Assembly: GCA_937138475.1 (NCBI GenBank)
Contig: CAKZPD010000033.1
Location: 1 to 64,000, forward strand
Direction: 5' to 3'
Origin: an uncultured Sulfitobacter sp.
GTDB taxonomy: Bacteria > Pseudomonadota > Alphaproteobacteria > Rhodobacterales > Rhodobacteraceae
Length of the DNA stretch: 64,000 bases
Below the pieces are notes generated by a model that searched no databases, was not told where the DNA came from, and saw nothing but the letters and a program-made list of their open reading frames with translations. Made by a program: the position numbers and the translations under genes. Positions 46,782 through 55,188 of the stretch are shown in pieces. Numbering within the stretch: position 1 is the first letter of the stretch; the number at the start of each line of letters is the position of its first letter.

Positions 46782-47753
46782 ATGACACCTGAACAAATGG
46801 AACAGCGCATCGTCCGTTACGGCGATCTGCGCCCCTGCAAAACCGCCTTTATCGACGCCCATACCCCCGGCTCGAACCAAAAGGAAAACTTTACCATCAT
46901 CGGCGGCGGCGTCTCCGAAAGCCCCGATCAGCACGTCCACATCACCATTCCCCATGGGTTCAACATCGGCGCGGCGGGGCAGCCCCCCAAATGCCGCAAT
47001 TCGATGCACAACCACCGCACCGCCGAGGTGTTCTTTATCCTGTCCGGGCGCTGGCGGTTCTTTTGGGGTGAAAAGGGCGACGCAGGCGAGGTGATCCTTG
47101 AGCAGGGCGATATCTTTAACATCCCCACCAACATCTTTCGCGGGTTTGAAAACATCGGCACCGATTACGGCATGATCATGGCCGTTCTGGGCGGCGATGA
47201 TGCCGGCGGCGGCGTGATCTGGGCGCCGCATGTGATCGAAGACGCCAAGGCCCATGGCCTGGTGCTGGGCGACAATGGCAAGCTTTATGACAGCAAAAAG
47301 GGCGAAACCCTGCCGGCTGGCGTTGCCCCCATGCCGCTGTTGACCAAAGAAGAGCTGGCGCGCGTCGATTGCCCCACATCCATGCAGGTGGTGGGCGGTT
47401 ATGTGCGGCGCTATCTGGATATGGTGGCGCTGTCCAATGACGGCCCCGTCAAGGTGATCGGCGAAACCGGCATTATCCGCGACAAGCCGGGCTTTGAAAT
47501 CGACTTTATCACCCGTCAGAACGCGACCGAAACCAAACACAGCCATGACCGCCCGTCGGTCCTGATGCCGGTCAAAGGCCACTGGCGCGTCGATTGGGAT
47601 GGTGGCAGCGCGACGCTGGCCCCCGGTGACACCATGAGCGTGCCAGAAAACCTGGCCCATTGCGCCGTGCCCTCGATGACGGGCGAAGCGGCAATGTATC
47701 ATGTGGTTGCAACCGATGATCCGGCCGGTAAAACCTGGACCGGCAACAGCTAA
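46782..47753 (+). CDS. Bicupin protein (dioxygenase/isomerase-like)
   Basis: A 323-residue protein with two cupin domains. Cupin 1 has SMHNHRTAEVFFILSGRW, giving His76, His78 and Glu82, but the usual fourth ligand His is Arg120 (PTNIFRGFEN). Cupin 2 has TKHSHDRPSVLMPVKGHW with His253, His255 and His293 (VPENLAHCA) but lacks the Glu. The layout resembles gentisate dioxygenase/quercetinase-type bicupins with altered metal sites, so metal binding needs direct test. ATG at 46782 has AAGAAAG upstream. It is co-directional with the MetE-like gene 9 nt later. Confidence 0.8.
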   Translation: MTPEQMEQRIVRYGDLRPCKTAFIDAHTPGSNQKENFTIIGGGVSESPDQHVHITIPHGFNIGAAGQPPKCRNSMHNHRTAEVFFILSGRWRFFWGEKGDAGEVILEQGDIFNIPTNIFRGFENIGTDYGMIMAVLGGDDAGGGVIWAPHVIEDAKAHGLVLGDNGKLYDSKKGETLPAGVAPMPLLTKEELARVDCPTSMQVVGGYVRRYLDMVALSNDGPVKVIGETGIIRDKPGFEIDFITRQNATETKHSHDRPSVLMPVKGHWRVDWDGGSATLAPGDTMSVPENLAHCAVPSMTGEAAMYHVVATDDPAGKTWTGNS

Positions 47754-47762
47754 GGAAAAATC

Positions 47763-48890
47763 ATGACCGTCAAGACAACTCATGTCGGCAGCCTGCCCCG
47801 CAGCCAAGAGGTGGTTGATTTCATCTTCGCCCGCGAACATGAAAAACCATATGATTCAGCGGCCTTTGATGCCTGCATGAGCCAGGCGGTCATGGACACG
47901 GTGGCCAAGCAGGTGGCCGCCGGGGTCGATATCGTCAGCGATGGCGAAACCTCCAAAATTTCCTACGCCACCTATGTCAAGGATCGCTATACCGGCTTTT
48001 CCGGCGACAGCCCGCGCAACGCCCCCGGCGATCTCAAGCTGTTTCCCAGCTTTCTCAAACGCTTGGCGGATGACGGTGGCACGCCTCAATATGCCCGCCC
48101 CATGTGCACATCGCAGGTAACCTCCAAGGGCAGCGACGCGCTGGACAAGGATATCGCCAACCTCAAATCCGCAATGCAGGCCAATGGGGTCGAACGCGGC
48201 TTTATGAATGCGGCCAGTCCGGGGGTGATTTCCCTGTTCTTGCAAAATGATTTTTATCCCACACGCGACGCCTATCTCGCGGCGCTGGCCGATGTGATGA
48301 AGCAAGAATACGAAACCATCGTCGCCTCGGGTTTGGATCTGCAACTGGATTGCCCGGATCTGGCGCTGTCGCGTCACATGCTGTTTGCCGATCTCAGCGA
48401 TGCCGAGTTCCTGAAAATCGCCGCCAGCCACGTCGAGGCCCTGAACCATGCGCTGCAAAACGTGCCCCAGGACCGGGTGCGCATCCACATCTGCTGGGGC
48501 AATTACGAGGGGCCGCATGTGTGTGACATCGGCATGGACAAGGTGTTTGACACCTTGATGAGCGCCAAGGCCCGCTATGTGCTGTTCGAAACCTCGAACC
48601 CCCGCCACGCCCATGAATGGACCGTGTTCCGGGATCGCAAATCGGACATCCCCGATGACAAGGTGCTGGTGCCCGGCGTCGTCGATACCACCACCAATTT
48701 TGTCGAACACCCGATGCTGGTGGCCCAGCGGATCGAACGGTTCACCGATATCGTCGGGATGGACCGGGTGATCGCCGGCAGCGATTGCGGCTTTGGCACC
48801 TTTGCGGGATTTGGCGCGGTCGATCCTGATATCGCCTATGCCAAGCTGTCGGCCCTGGCCGAAGGCGCAGCCATGGCGGGGGGCAACTGA
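47763..48890 (+). CDS. Short MetE-like zinc enzyme (cobalamin-independent methionine synthase II family)
   Basis: A 375-residue TIM-barrel protein matching only the catalytic C-terminal half of MetE. The zinc ligands are all visible: His242 and Cys244 (IHICWGN), Glu276 (VLFETSNP) and Cys342 (AGSDCGFGTF). The N-terminus has TTHVGSLPRS. It is too short for folate-dependent methionine synthesis. Relatives such as epoxyalkane:CoM transferase use the zinc to activate a thiol. A thiol-dependent alkyl transfer or cleavage in the catabolic pathway is therefore inferred. It overlaps the RraA-like gene by 1 nt. Confidence 0.85.
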   Translation: MTVKTTHVGSLPRSQEVVDFIFAREHEKPYDSAAFDACMSQAVMDTVAKQVAAGVDIVSDGETSKISYATYVKDRYTGFSGDSPRNAPGDLKLFPSFLKRLADDGGTPQYARPMCTSQVTSKGSDALDKDIANLKSAMQANGVERGFMNAASPGVISLFLQNDFYPTRDAYLAALADVMKQEYETIVASGLDLQLDCPDLALSRHMLFADLSDAEFLKIAASHVEALNHALQNVPQDRVRIHICWGNYEGPHVCDIGMDKVFDTLMSAKARYVLFETSNPRHAHEWTVFRDRKSDIPDDKVLVPGVVDTTTNFVEHPMLVAQRIERFTDIVGMDRVIAGSDCGFGTFAGFGAVDPDIAYAKLSALAEGAAMAGGN

Positions 48891-49585
48891 TGGATCACCT
48901 GCTTTTGGATGTTCTGCGCAAGGTGGACACCCCCACGGTGTGCAACGCCATCGAAGTGGCCCAGGGCGCGCGCGGCTTTAATGCCTTTACCCGCGGCACG
49001 ATGCTGTGCTCTGACCCGGATGGCGGCGCGATGGTCGGCTATGCCCGCACCGCGCGGATCCGGGCGCTGACCCCGCCGACCGAGGCACCCGATGTGATCA
49101 AGGCCCGCCGCATGGCCTATTACGAATATATGTCGCAAGGGCCGCGCCCGGCGGTCTGCGTGATCGAAGACGTGGATTACCCAAACGCCATCGGCGCCTA
49201 TTGGGGCGAGGTCAACACCAACATCCACAAGGCCTTCGGCCTGTCGGGCGCGCTGACCAATGGGGTGATGCGCGATCTGGGCGATCTGCCGGATGGCTTT
49301 CCCGTGGTGGCCGGCTCCATCGGACCCAGCCACGGGTTTGTGCATGTGGTGGATTTTGACGCCCCCGTCCAGGTTTTCGGGCTAACGGTCGCCCCCGGCG
49401 CGCTGGTCCACGCCGATCGCCACGGCGCGGTTGTGGTGCCAGATGATGTGTTGCCCAAACTTGGCGATGCTATTGCCCAACTGATGGCTTCGGAACAGAT
49501 CGTATTTGCCGCCGTCAAAGGCAAGACAATCACCTTTGCTGAGTTTCAGCAGGCCTGGGCCGCGTTCGAAGCGGCGCGAACCTGA
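48890..49585 (+). CDS. RraA-like / HMG-aldolase-family protein
   Basis: A 231-residue member of the RraA fold family, which includes 4-hydroxy-4-methyl-2-oxoglutarate aldolase and oxaloacetate decarboxylase. The substrate/metal motif appears as ALTNGVMRD with Arg128-Asp129, after GAYWGEVNTNIHKAFG. The distal APGALVHADRHGAVVVP is well conserved. As the last gene of a catabolic operon, a terminal aldol cleavage or decarboxylation of a 2-oxo acid is more likely than RNase E inhibition. It ends 58 nt before a strong terminator. Confidence 0.82.
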   Translation: MDHLLLDVLRKVDTPTVCNAIEVAQGARGFNAFTRGTMLCSDPDGGAMVGYARTARIRALTPPTEAPDVIKARRMAYYEYMSQGPRPAVCVIEDVDYPNAIGAYWGEVNTNIHKAFGLSGALTNGVMRDLGDLPDGFPVVAGSIGPSHGFVHVVDFDAPVQVFGLTVAPGALVHADRHGAVVVPDDVLPKLGDAIAQLMASEQIVFAAVKGKTITFAEFQQAWAAFEAART

Positions 49586-49643
49586 GGGCACGAACCCAAG
49601 GGCATGGCCTTGGATCGGATACGGACATGGGAAAATTACGGGG

Positions 49644-49674
49644 GGCGCCGGGGGATCCGGCGCCATTTTCTTGT
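49644..49674 (+). terminator. Intrinsic terminator of the catabolic operon
   Basis: Perfect 8-bp stem GGCGCCGG (49644-49651) and CCGGCGCC (49657-49664), 5-nt loop, followed by ATTTTCTTGT. It lies 58 nt after the RraA-like stop and before convergent irr. Confidence 0.85.
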
Positions 49675-49748
49675 GAGTTACGCGGTTTTGCCACCGGCCT
49701 TTGGCATATGTGGCCCAAGGGTTGCGCGGTGCCTTTGAAACCGAACCC

Positions 49749-50171
49749 TTAGGATTTGCGGCGCAGGCGAATCACGACATCAACGGATGCGATTTCCGCC
49801 CCGGCGGGCGCATTTGGCACCTGGGCAATCACCAGCTGGTCCGATGGCGCATCGGTCAGATAACCGTCATCTTCCCAATAGAAATGTGGGTGGTCATGGG
49901 TGTTGGTGTCAAAATAGCTTTTTGACCCATCGACCGTCACCTCTTGGATCAGCCCGGCATCGCAAAAGGCGCGCAGGGTGTTGTAAACCGTGGCCAAAGA
50001 CACCGCGTCGCCGGTGGTTTTTGCGGCTTCGAACAGGCTTTCGGCTGTGACGTGGCGATGTTGGCCATCCCCGACCAAAAGATTGGCCAGGGCCAGACGC
50101 TGGCGGGTTGGGCGCAGACCGCCCTTGGAAAGCCAGGCGGTAGGGCCGGTGGTGCAATGCTGTGTCGTCAT
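49749..50171 (-). CDS. irr: Fur-family iron response regulator
   Basis: A 140-residue Fur-superfamily protein. The winged helix is GLRPTRQRLALANLL and VSLATVYNTLRAFCDAGLI, and the dimer/metal region is DTNTHDHPHFYWEDDG. It lacks the C-terminal CxxC zinc sites of classic Fur. Its position divergent to fabA is characteristic of irr in Rhodobacteraceae. Irr integrates heme/iron status in alphaproteobacteria. No obvious iron control element palindrome was seen in the 177-bp divergent region. Confidence 0.88.
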   Translation of the reverse strand: MTTQHCTTGPTAWLSKGGLRPTRQRLALANLLVGDGQHRHVTAESLFEAAKTTGDAVSLATVYNTLRAFCDAGLIQEVTVDGSKSYFDTNTHDHPHFYWEDDGYLTDAPSDQLVIAQVPNAPAGAEIASVDVVIRLRRKS

Positions 50172-50348
50172 CCAAGCCTCAATTCACTTGTGATATGTAT
50201 AAGGTCACTTGGGCGGGTGTTTCAATTGATAATTGCGCGGCGAAGTCGTTGGTGCACATGGGCAAATGGTCAACGGCCCTTGCAGGATGGCTAGGCGCGG
50301 TGCTAGACCCGAAGCGAATTCAAAAAGACGAGCAGGAGACGCGCCAAG

Positions 50349-50858
50349 ATGGCCCCATACCCCACCAGTTTTGACAAGGAAGATCTGTTGAAATGCGCGC
50401 GCGGAGAGCTGTTCGGCCCGGGCAATGCGCAACTGCCGGCGCCGCCCATGCTGATGATGGACCGGATCACGGATATTTCCGGCGATGGCGGCGAACATGG
50501 CAAAGGCCATGTGGTGGCGGAATTCGATATCACCCCGGATCTGTGGTTCTTTGATTGCCATTTCCCCGGCAATCCGATCATGCCCGGATGCCTTGGCCTG
50601 GACGGGTTGTGGCAGCTGACCGGCTTTAACCTGGGCTGGCGCGGCTGGCTGGGGCGCGGCTATGCGCTGGGCGTTGGTGAGGTCAAGCTGACCGGCATGG
50701 TGCGCCCTGATCGCAAGAAACTGACCTATTTCGTGGATTTCACCAAGGCCATCCAGACCCGCCGCCTGACCATGGGCGTTGCCAATGGGCGCGTCGAGGC
50801 CGATGGCGAAACCATCTATCAAGTCACCGATATGAAAGTGGCCCTGTCCGAAACCTGA
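50349..50858 (+). CDS. fabA: 3-hydroxydecanoyl-ACP dehydratase/isomerase
   Basis: Dehydrates beta-hydroxydecanoyl-ACP and isomerises it to the cis-3 form, the branch point for unsaturated fatty acids. The 169-residue hotdog protein has the catalytic His in [14 protein letters not shown] and Asp in [13 protein letters not shown], with the conserved MLMMDRI helix. A purine-rich GAGCAGGAG ribosome site lies upstream. It starts the fabA-fabB-fabI operon, divergent from irr. Confidence 0.96.
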   Translation: MAPYPTSFDKEDLLKCARGELFGPGNAQLPAPPMLMMDRITDISGDGGEHGKGHVVAEFDITPDLWFFDCHFPGNPIMPGCLGLDGLWQLTGFNLGWRGWLGRGYALGVGEVKLTGMVRPDRKKLTYFVDFTKAIQTRRLTMGVANGRVEADGETIYQVTDMKVALSET

Positions 50859-50893
50859 CCCCCCAAGCGGGATCGCATCAAAAGGAGATCGCC

Positions 50894-52123
50894 ATGCGCC
50901 GTGTCGTCGTGACAGGAATGGGCATCGTATCGTCGATTGGAAATAACACGGCCGAGGTTCTGACCTCGCTCAAATCCGGCACCAGCGGGATCGAAGCCTG
51001 CCCGGTCATGGCCGAACACGGCTTTCGCAGCCAGGTGGCCGGAACGCTCAAGATCGACCCGGCGGATCACATCGACAAACGGGCGCTGCGGTTCATGGGG
51101 CCGGGCGCGGCCTATGCCCATATCGCCATGGGCCAGGCCATACAGGATGCAGGGCTTGAGCCGGGCGATATCGTAAACCCCCGCACCGGGCTGATTGCCG
51201 GATCGGGCGGGCCGTCCACATCGGCGATGCTGACCGCGCATCAGACCGTTCTGGAAAAAGGCGCCCCCAAGCGGATCGGGCCGTTTTCTGTTCCCAAATG
51301 CATGTCCTCGACGGTTTCGGCCAATCTGAGCACCGCCTATCAGATCAAGGGGATCAACTATTCCATCACATCGGCCTGTTCGACCAGCCTGCATTGCATC
51401 GGCAACGCGGCCGAACAAATCATGATGGGCAAACAAGACGTGATGTTCGCCGGCGGCGGCGAGGAACTGGACTGGACGCTCTCGTGCCTATTTGATGCCA
51501 TGGGCGCCATGAGCAGCAAATACAACGACGCCCCGCAGACCGCTTCAAGGGCCTTTGACGCCGATCGCGACGGGTTCGTGATTTCGGGCGGCGGCGGGAT
51601 CGTGGTGCTCGAAGAGCTGGAGCACGCGCTGGCGCGCGGAGCAAAAATCTATGCCGAGGTGACCGGCTTTGCCGCGACCTCGGATGGTCATGACATGGTG
51701 GCCCCTTCGGGCGAGGGCGGCGAACGGGCCATGCGCCTTGCGCTGCAATCGCTGCCTGAGGGGCGCCGCGTGGGCTATATCAATGCCCATGGCACATCGA
51801 CGCCGGTGGGCGATGTGGGCGAAATCGAAGCGGTGCGCCGGGTGTTCGGACAGGGCAGCACACCGCCCGTCAGTTCCACCAAATCCATGACGGGCCACGC
51901 CCAGGGGGCGGCTGGCGCGCTCGAGGCGATTTTCTCGCTGCTGATGCTCGACAATGACTTTATCGCCAAATCGATCAACGTCGCGACGCTGGACCCGGCC
52001 TTGGATGCGTCAGAAATCGCCTTGCAGCGGGTGGACAACGCCGGGCTTGACAGCGTGATGACCAACTCCTTTGGGTTCGGTGGAACCAACGGGTCGATGA
52101 TCTTGTCGAAATATCTGGGCTGA
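50894..52123 (+). CDS. fabB: 3-oxoacyl-ACP synthase I
   Basis: Condensing enzyme elongating unsaturated acyl-ACPs with malonyl-ACP. In the 409-residue chain the triad is visible: Cys in TSACSTSLHC, His in YINAHGTSTPVGD and His in STKSMTGHAQGAAG. The C-terminal NSFGFGGTNGSM glycine-rich loop is intact. AAAGGAGATC precedes the ATG. It pairs with fabA 35 bp upstream as in other FabA/FabB-type bacteria. Confidence 0.96.
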   Translation: MRRVVVTGMGIVSSIGNNTAEVLTSLKSGTSGIEACPVMAEHGFRSQVAGTLKIDPADHIDKRALRFMGPGAAYAHIAMGQAIQDAGLEPGDIVNPRTGLIAGSGGPSTSAMLTAHQTVLEKGAPKRIGPFSVPKCMSSTVSANLSTAYQIKGINYSITSACSTSLHCIGNAAEQIMMGKQDVMFAGGGEELDWTLSCLFDAMGAMSSKYNDAPQTASRAFDADRDGFVISGGGGIVVLEELEHALARGAKIYAEVTGFAATSDGHDMVAPSGEGGERAMRLALQSLPEGRRVGYINAHGTSTPVGDVGEIEAVRRVFGQGSTPPVSSTKSMTGHAQGAAGALEAIFSLLMLDNDFIAKSINVATLDPALDASEIALQRVDNAGLDSVMTNSFGFGGTNGSMILSKYLG

Positions 52124-52132
52124 GGGGCGCAT

Positions 52133-52924
52133 ATGTCAGGGCTGTTACACGGAAAACGCGGGCTGGTCATGGGGGTGGCGAATGAACGCTCCATCGCTTG
52201 GGGCATCGCCAGGGCCATGGCCGATGCCGGTGCCGATCTGGCCTTTACCTACCAGGGCGAAGCCTTTGGCAAACGGCTTGAGCCACTGGCGGCCTCGGTC
52301 GGGTCGGATTTCATGGTGGATGTGGATGTCACCGATGACGCATCGCTCGACCGGGCTTTTGACCAATTGGCGGCCCGCTGGCCGACCATCGACTTTGTCG
52401 TGCACGCCATTGCCTATTCGGATAAATCCGAACTGACCGGACGGTTCCTGAACACCAGCCGCGAGAATTTCAAACATTCGTTGGATATTTCCGCCTATTC
52501 CTTCATTGAGGTTGCCCGGCGCGCCCATCCGATGATGGTGGAGAACGGCGGAACCCTCATGACGCTGACCTATCAGGGCAGCAACCGGGTCGTGCCCAAT
52601 TACAATGTGATGGGGGTTGCCAAGGCCGCTCTGGAAAGCGCGACGCGGTATCTGGCCAATGATCTTGGCCCCGAGGGCATCCGGGTAAACGCCATTTCCC
52701 CCGGCCCGATGAAAACCCTTGCCGGGGCGGCCATCGGCGGCGCGCGGAAGACCTATAAGCACACGGATATGAACGCGCCCTTGCGATCGAACGCCACGCT
52801 TGAGGCGGTTGGGGGAACGGCGGTTTACCTGGCCTCGGATGCTGGGGCCTGCACAACGGGTGAAATCATCCGCGTGGATGGCGGGTTTCATGTGCTGGGC
52901 ATGCCGCAGGCCGACAACCTGTAG
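52133..52924 (+). CDS. fabI: Enoyl-ACP reductase (NADH)
   Basis: Final reduction of each fatty-acid elongation cycle. The 263-residue SDR-type FabI has the diagnostic GVANERSIAWGIA cofactor segment. The Tyr-x6-Lys catalytic pair is in NYNVMGVAKAALES, and SPGPMKTLAGAAI is the substrate-binding loop. It follows fabB by 9 nt and ends the operon. Such FabI proteins are the usual target of triclosan-type inhibitors. A repeat element follows the stop. Confidence 0.95.
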   Translation: MSGLLHGKRGLVMGVANERSIAWGIARAMADAGADLAFTYQGEAFGKRLEPLAASVGSDFMVDVDVTDDASLDRAFDQLAARWPTIDFVVHAIAYSDKSELTGRFLNTSRENFKHSLDISAYSFIEVARRAHPMMVENGGTLMTLTYQGSNRVVPNYNVMGVAKAALESATRYLANDLGPEGIRVNAISPGPMKTLAGAAIGGARKTYKHTDMNAPLRSNATLEAVGGTAVYLASDAGACTTGEIIRVDGGFHVLGMPQADNL

Positions 52925-52993
52925 CGGCGGTGTTGGTTGGGGCGGCGATCTGCGCGCCCTGACATAAGGCCGATTGCGCCGCAGAGGCAGGAG

Positions 52994-53026
52994 CCTCCGG
53001 CGGGGATATATAAGAACAAAAGAAAG
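52994..53026 (+). repeat. Intergenic 33-bp repeat, copy 3
   Basis: Plus-strand copy 69 bp after fabI, between convergent fabI and the FKBP gene. It carries ATATATAAG where the consensus has ATATTTAAG. The GGAG flank and A-rich tail are conserved. Confidence 0.8.
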
Positions 53027-53062
53027 AAGGGGCGCGGCGCATTGGGGCCGCGCCCGTTTTTG

Positions 53063-53500
53063 TCAGGCGGCGTGGTCGATCCGGATGATTTCGAAATCAA
53101 AGGTCAGATCTTTTCCGGCCAGCGGGTGGTTGGCATCGAGGGTGACGGTGGTTTCGTCGGCTTCAACCACGGTGACGGGCAGGGCCTGGCCGTCGGGCGT
53201 TTGCATTTGCAGCTGGGTGCCGAGGTCAAGCGGGATATCCTTGGGGATGCCGTCGCGGGGGATGGCCTGGCGCAGATCCGGGTTCAGGGCGCCGTAGGCT
53301 TGTTCGCATTCGATCGCGACGGTCTTGCGTTCGCCCAAGGTCATGCCGGGCAGGGCGCTGTCCAGACCGGGGATGATGTGGCCCGAGCCGACGGTGAATT
53401 CCAGCGGGTCGCGGCCGTCCGATGTGTCGAAGACGGTGCCATCGTCGAGGGTGCCGGTATAGTGAATGGCGACGGTATCGCCGGTTTTGACTTGGGTCAT
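53063..53500 (-). CDS. FKBP-type peptidyl-prolyl isomerase (SlyD-like)
   Basis: A 145-residue cytosolic prolyl isomerase/chaperone. The FKBP core is VAIHYTGTLDDGTVFDTSDG and IIPGLDSALPGMTLGE. It is interrupted by the SlyD-type insert-in-flap region (about 70-125), then TLDANHPLAGKDLTFDFEI. The histidine-rich metal tail of E. coli SlyD is absent. ATG at 53500 is chosen for the family-typical start MTQVKTGDTV; an in-frame ATG 15 nt upstream is possible. It diverges from the HAD gene. Confidence 0.92.
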   Translation of the reverse strand: MTQVKTGDTVAIHYTGTLDDGTVFDTSDGRDPLEFTVGSGHIIPGLDSALPGMTLGERKTVAIECEQAYGALNPDLRQAIPRDGIPKDIPLDLGTQLQMQTPDGQALPVTVVEADETTVTLDANHPLAGKDLTFDFEIIRIDHAA

Positions 53501-53674
53501 TTCATGTCCGATCATGTAAGGGGGATGTGTGGGGCAAGGCCGCGTATCTGCGCAGGTTCTTGGCTGGGGGTAATTTGGCCCGCATTGGGCCGGGTGTAAA
53601 CCCGTGGGGGCAAATCTTTTGCCCTTTTCGCCGCAGCTCAGCCATGCCAAGCTGTTGCAAAATGGGGGCAGGCG

Positions 53675-54361
53675 ATGACAATCACCACATGTATTTTTGA
53701 TGCCTATGGCACGTTATTTGATGTCACTGCGGCGGCGCGGCAGGCCGCGGCCGAGCCGGCATTTGCCGATATCGCGCAGGACTGGCCGGTCTTGGCGGAA
53801 TATTGGCGGCAAAAGCAGCTGCAATATACATGGCTTCGGGCGGTCACGGGGGCACATGACGATTTTTGGACTGTTACGCAGCAGGGGCTGGATTGGGCGC
53901 TTGAGAAGACCGGGCATCAGGGGAATGCGGCGTTGCGCGCCCGGCTTTTGGCGCTTTATTGGGAGTTGGAAGCCTTTGGCGAAGTGCCCCAGATGTTGCA
54001 GCGCTTGAAGGCGGGCGGGCTGAACACGGCGATTTTGTCGAATGGATCGCGGGCGATGCTGGACGGGGCGGTGAAATCAGCCGGCATCGCGGGGCATTTG
54101 GATGATGTGTTGTCGGTCGATGCCGTGGGTATCTTTAAACCCAGCGCTTTGGTCTATGAGATGGTTGGCCAGCGGTTTGGCTGTGCGCCGGGGCAGGTGC
54201 TGTTTGTGTCGTCGAATGGATGGGACGCGGCGGCGGCCACTGGCTTTGGCTTTGAAACGGCCTGGGTTAATCGCGGCCAGGATCCGGTTGATCGCTTGCC
54301 TTGGATCCCGGCGCATGTGCTGGGCGATCTGACCGGCATTCCAGCATTGGCGGGGGTTTGA
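53675..54361 (+). CDS. Haloacid dehalogenase type II-like hydrolase
   Basis: A 228-residue HAD-superfamily protein of the L-2-haloacid dehalogenase type. The nucleophile Asp is in IFDAYGTLFD (motif I), motif II Ser is in ILSNGSRAML, Lys is in GIFKPSALVYEM, and motif IV is FVSSNGWDAAAATGFG. The ASN-type VSSNGWD loop matches true 2-haloacid dehalogenases more than phosphatases. The gene overlaps the alpha/beta hydrolase by 1 nt. The physiological substrate is unknown. Confidence 0.88.
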   Translation: MTITTCIFDAYGTLFDVTAAARQAAAEPAFADIAQDWPVLAEYWRQKQLQYTWLRAVTGAHDDFWTVTQQGLDWALEKTGHQGNAALRARLLALYWELEAFGEVPQMLQRLKAGGLNTAILSNGSRAMLDGAVKSAGIAGHLDDVLSVDAVGIFKPSALVYEMVGQRFGCAPGQVLFVSSNGWDAAAATGFGFETAWVNRGQDPVDRLPWIPAHVLGDLTGIPALAGV

Positions 54362-55188
54362 TGGCCAGTTTTACCACCTCGGACGGGCTTGAAATCTTTT
54401 TTTCTGACAGTGGTGCCGGGGTGCCATTGTTGTGTTTGCCGGGGCTGACGCGCAGCACGGTGGATTTTCAATATGTCAGCCCGCATTTGCCCGGTTGCCG
54501 GTTGATCAAGATGGATTACCGCGGGCGTGGTCAATCACAGTGGGACAGCGACTGGCGCAATTATTCGCTGGCGGTCGAGGGGCGCGACGTGCTGGAATTG
54601 CTTGACCATCTGGGCCTTGCCCAGGTGGCGATCTTGGGCACATCGCGCGGCGGGCTGAACGCCATGGGTTTGGCCAAGATCGCCAAGGCGCGCCTGTTAG
54701 GGGTTGCGCTGAATGACATTGGCCCGGTGCTTGAGCCTGCCGGCCTTGCCGGGATCGAGACCTTTATCGGACGCAACCCCGCCGCGCGCACCCATGCCGA
54801 GGCCGCCAGCGGCTTGGCCCATATCATGACCGGGTTTCAGGACGTACCCGAGGGGCGTTGGCTGCAAGAGGCCAAAACCCATTTCAAGACATCGCCGCAG
54901 GGCGGGCTTGAGATCACCTATGATCCGTGTTTGCGCGATGCGGTGCTTGCGCAGGGGCAAAAGGGTTTGCCCGATTTATGGCCGTTTTTCGATGCGATGA
55001 AGGGTTTGCCGCTTGCGTGTATTCGGGGGGAAAACTCGGATCTTTTGTCGGATCAGACCCTGCGTGAGATGGCGCGCCGCCGCCCGGATATGGTGGTGGC
55101 GACCGTGCCGGGGCGCGGCCACATTCCGTTTTTGGATGAACCTCAATCCGTGGCGGCGCTGCACCGCTGGTTGGAGCAACTGCAATGA
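54361..55188 (+). CDS. Alpha/beta hydrolase
   Basis: A 275-residue alpha/beta-fold hydrolase. PLLCLPGLTRST forms the oxyanion region, the nucleophile Ser is in ILGTSRGGLNAM and the catalytic His in GRGHIPFLDEP. ATG at 54361 overlaps the HAD stop (TGATG), and the 3' end overlaps the dehydratase gene by 4 nt. These three genes therefore form a coupled unit. An esterase or C-C/C-O hydrolase role is possible; the substrate is not determinable. Confidence 0.87.
   Translation: MASFTTSDGLEIFFSDSGAGVPLLCLPGLTRSTVDFQYVSPHLPGCRLIKMDYRGRGQSQWDSDWRNYSLAVEGRDVLELLDHLGLAQVAILGTSRGGLNAMGLAKIAKARLLGVALNDIGPVLEPAGLAGIETFIGRNPAARTHAEAASGLAHIMTGFQDVPEGRWLQEAKTHFKTSPQGGLEITYDPCLRDAVLAQGQKGLPDLWPFFDAMKGLPLACIRGENSDLLSDQTLREMARRRPDMVVATVPGRGHIPFLDEPQSVAALHRWLEQLQ

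Noticed and set aside
47763-48890. Annotation as methionine synthase metE
   Set aside because: Only the catalytic half is present and the operon is catabolic; methionine synthesis is not supported.
48890-49585. Annotation as RNase E inhibitor RraA
   Set aside because: Position at the end of a catabolic operon and the retained Arg-Asp aldolase motif favour an HMG-aldolase or decarboxylase-type enzyme.
50172-50348. Iron control element (Irr box) in the irr-fabA divergent region
   Set aside because: I could not find a TTAGAA/TTCTAA-type palindrome; the AT-rich CAATTGATAATTG stretch does not match it.
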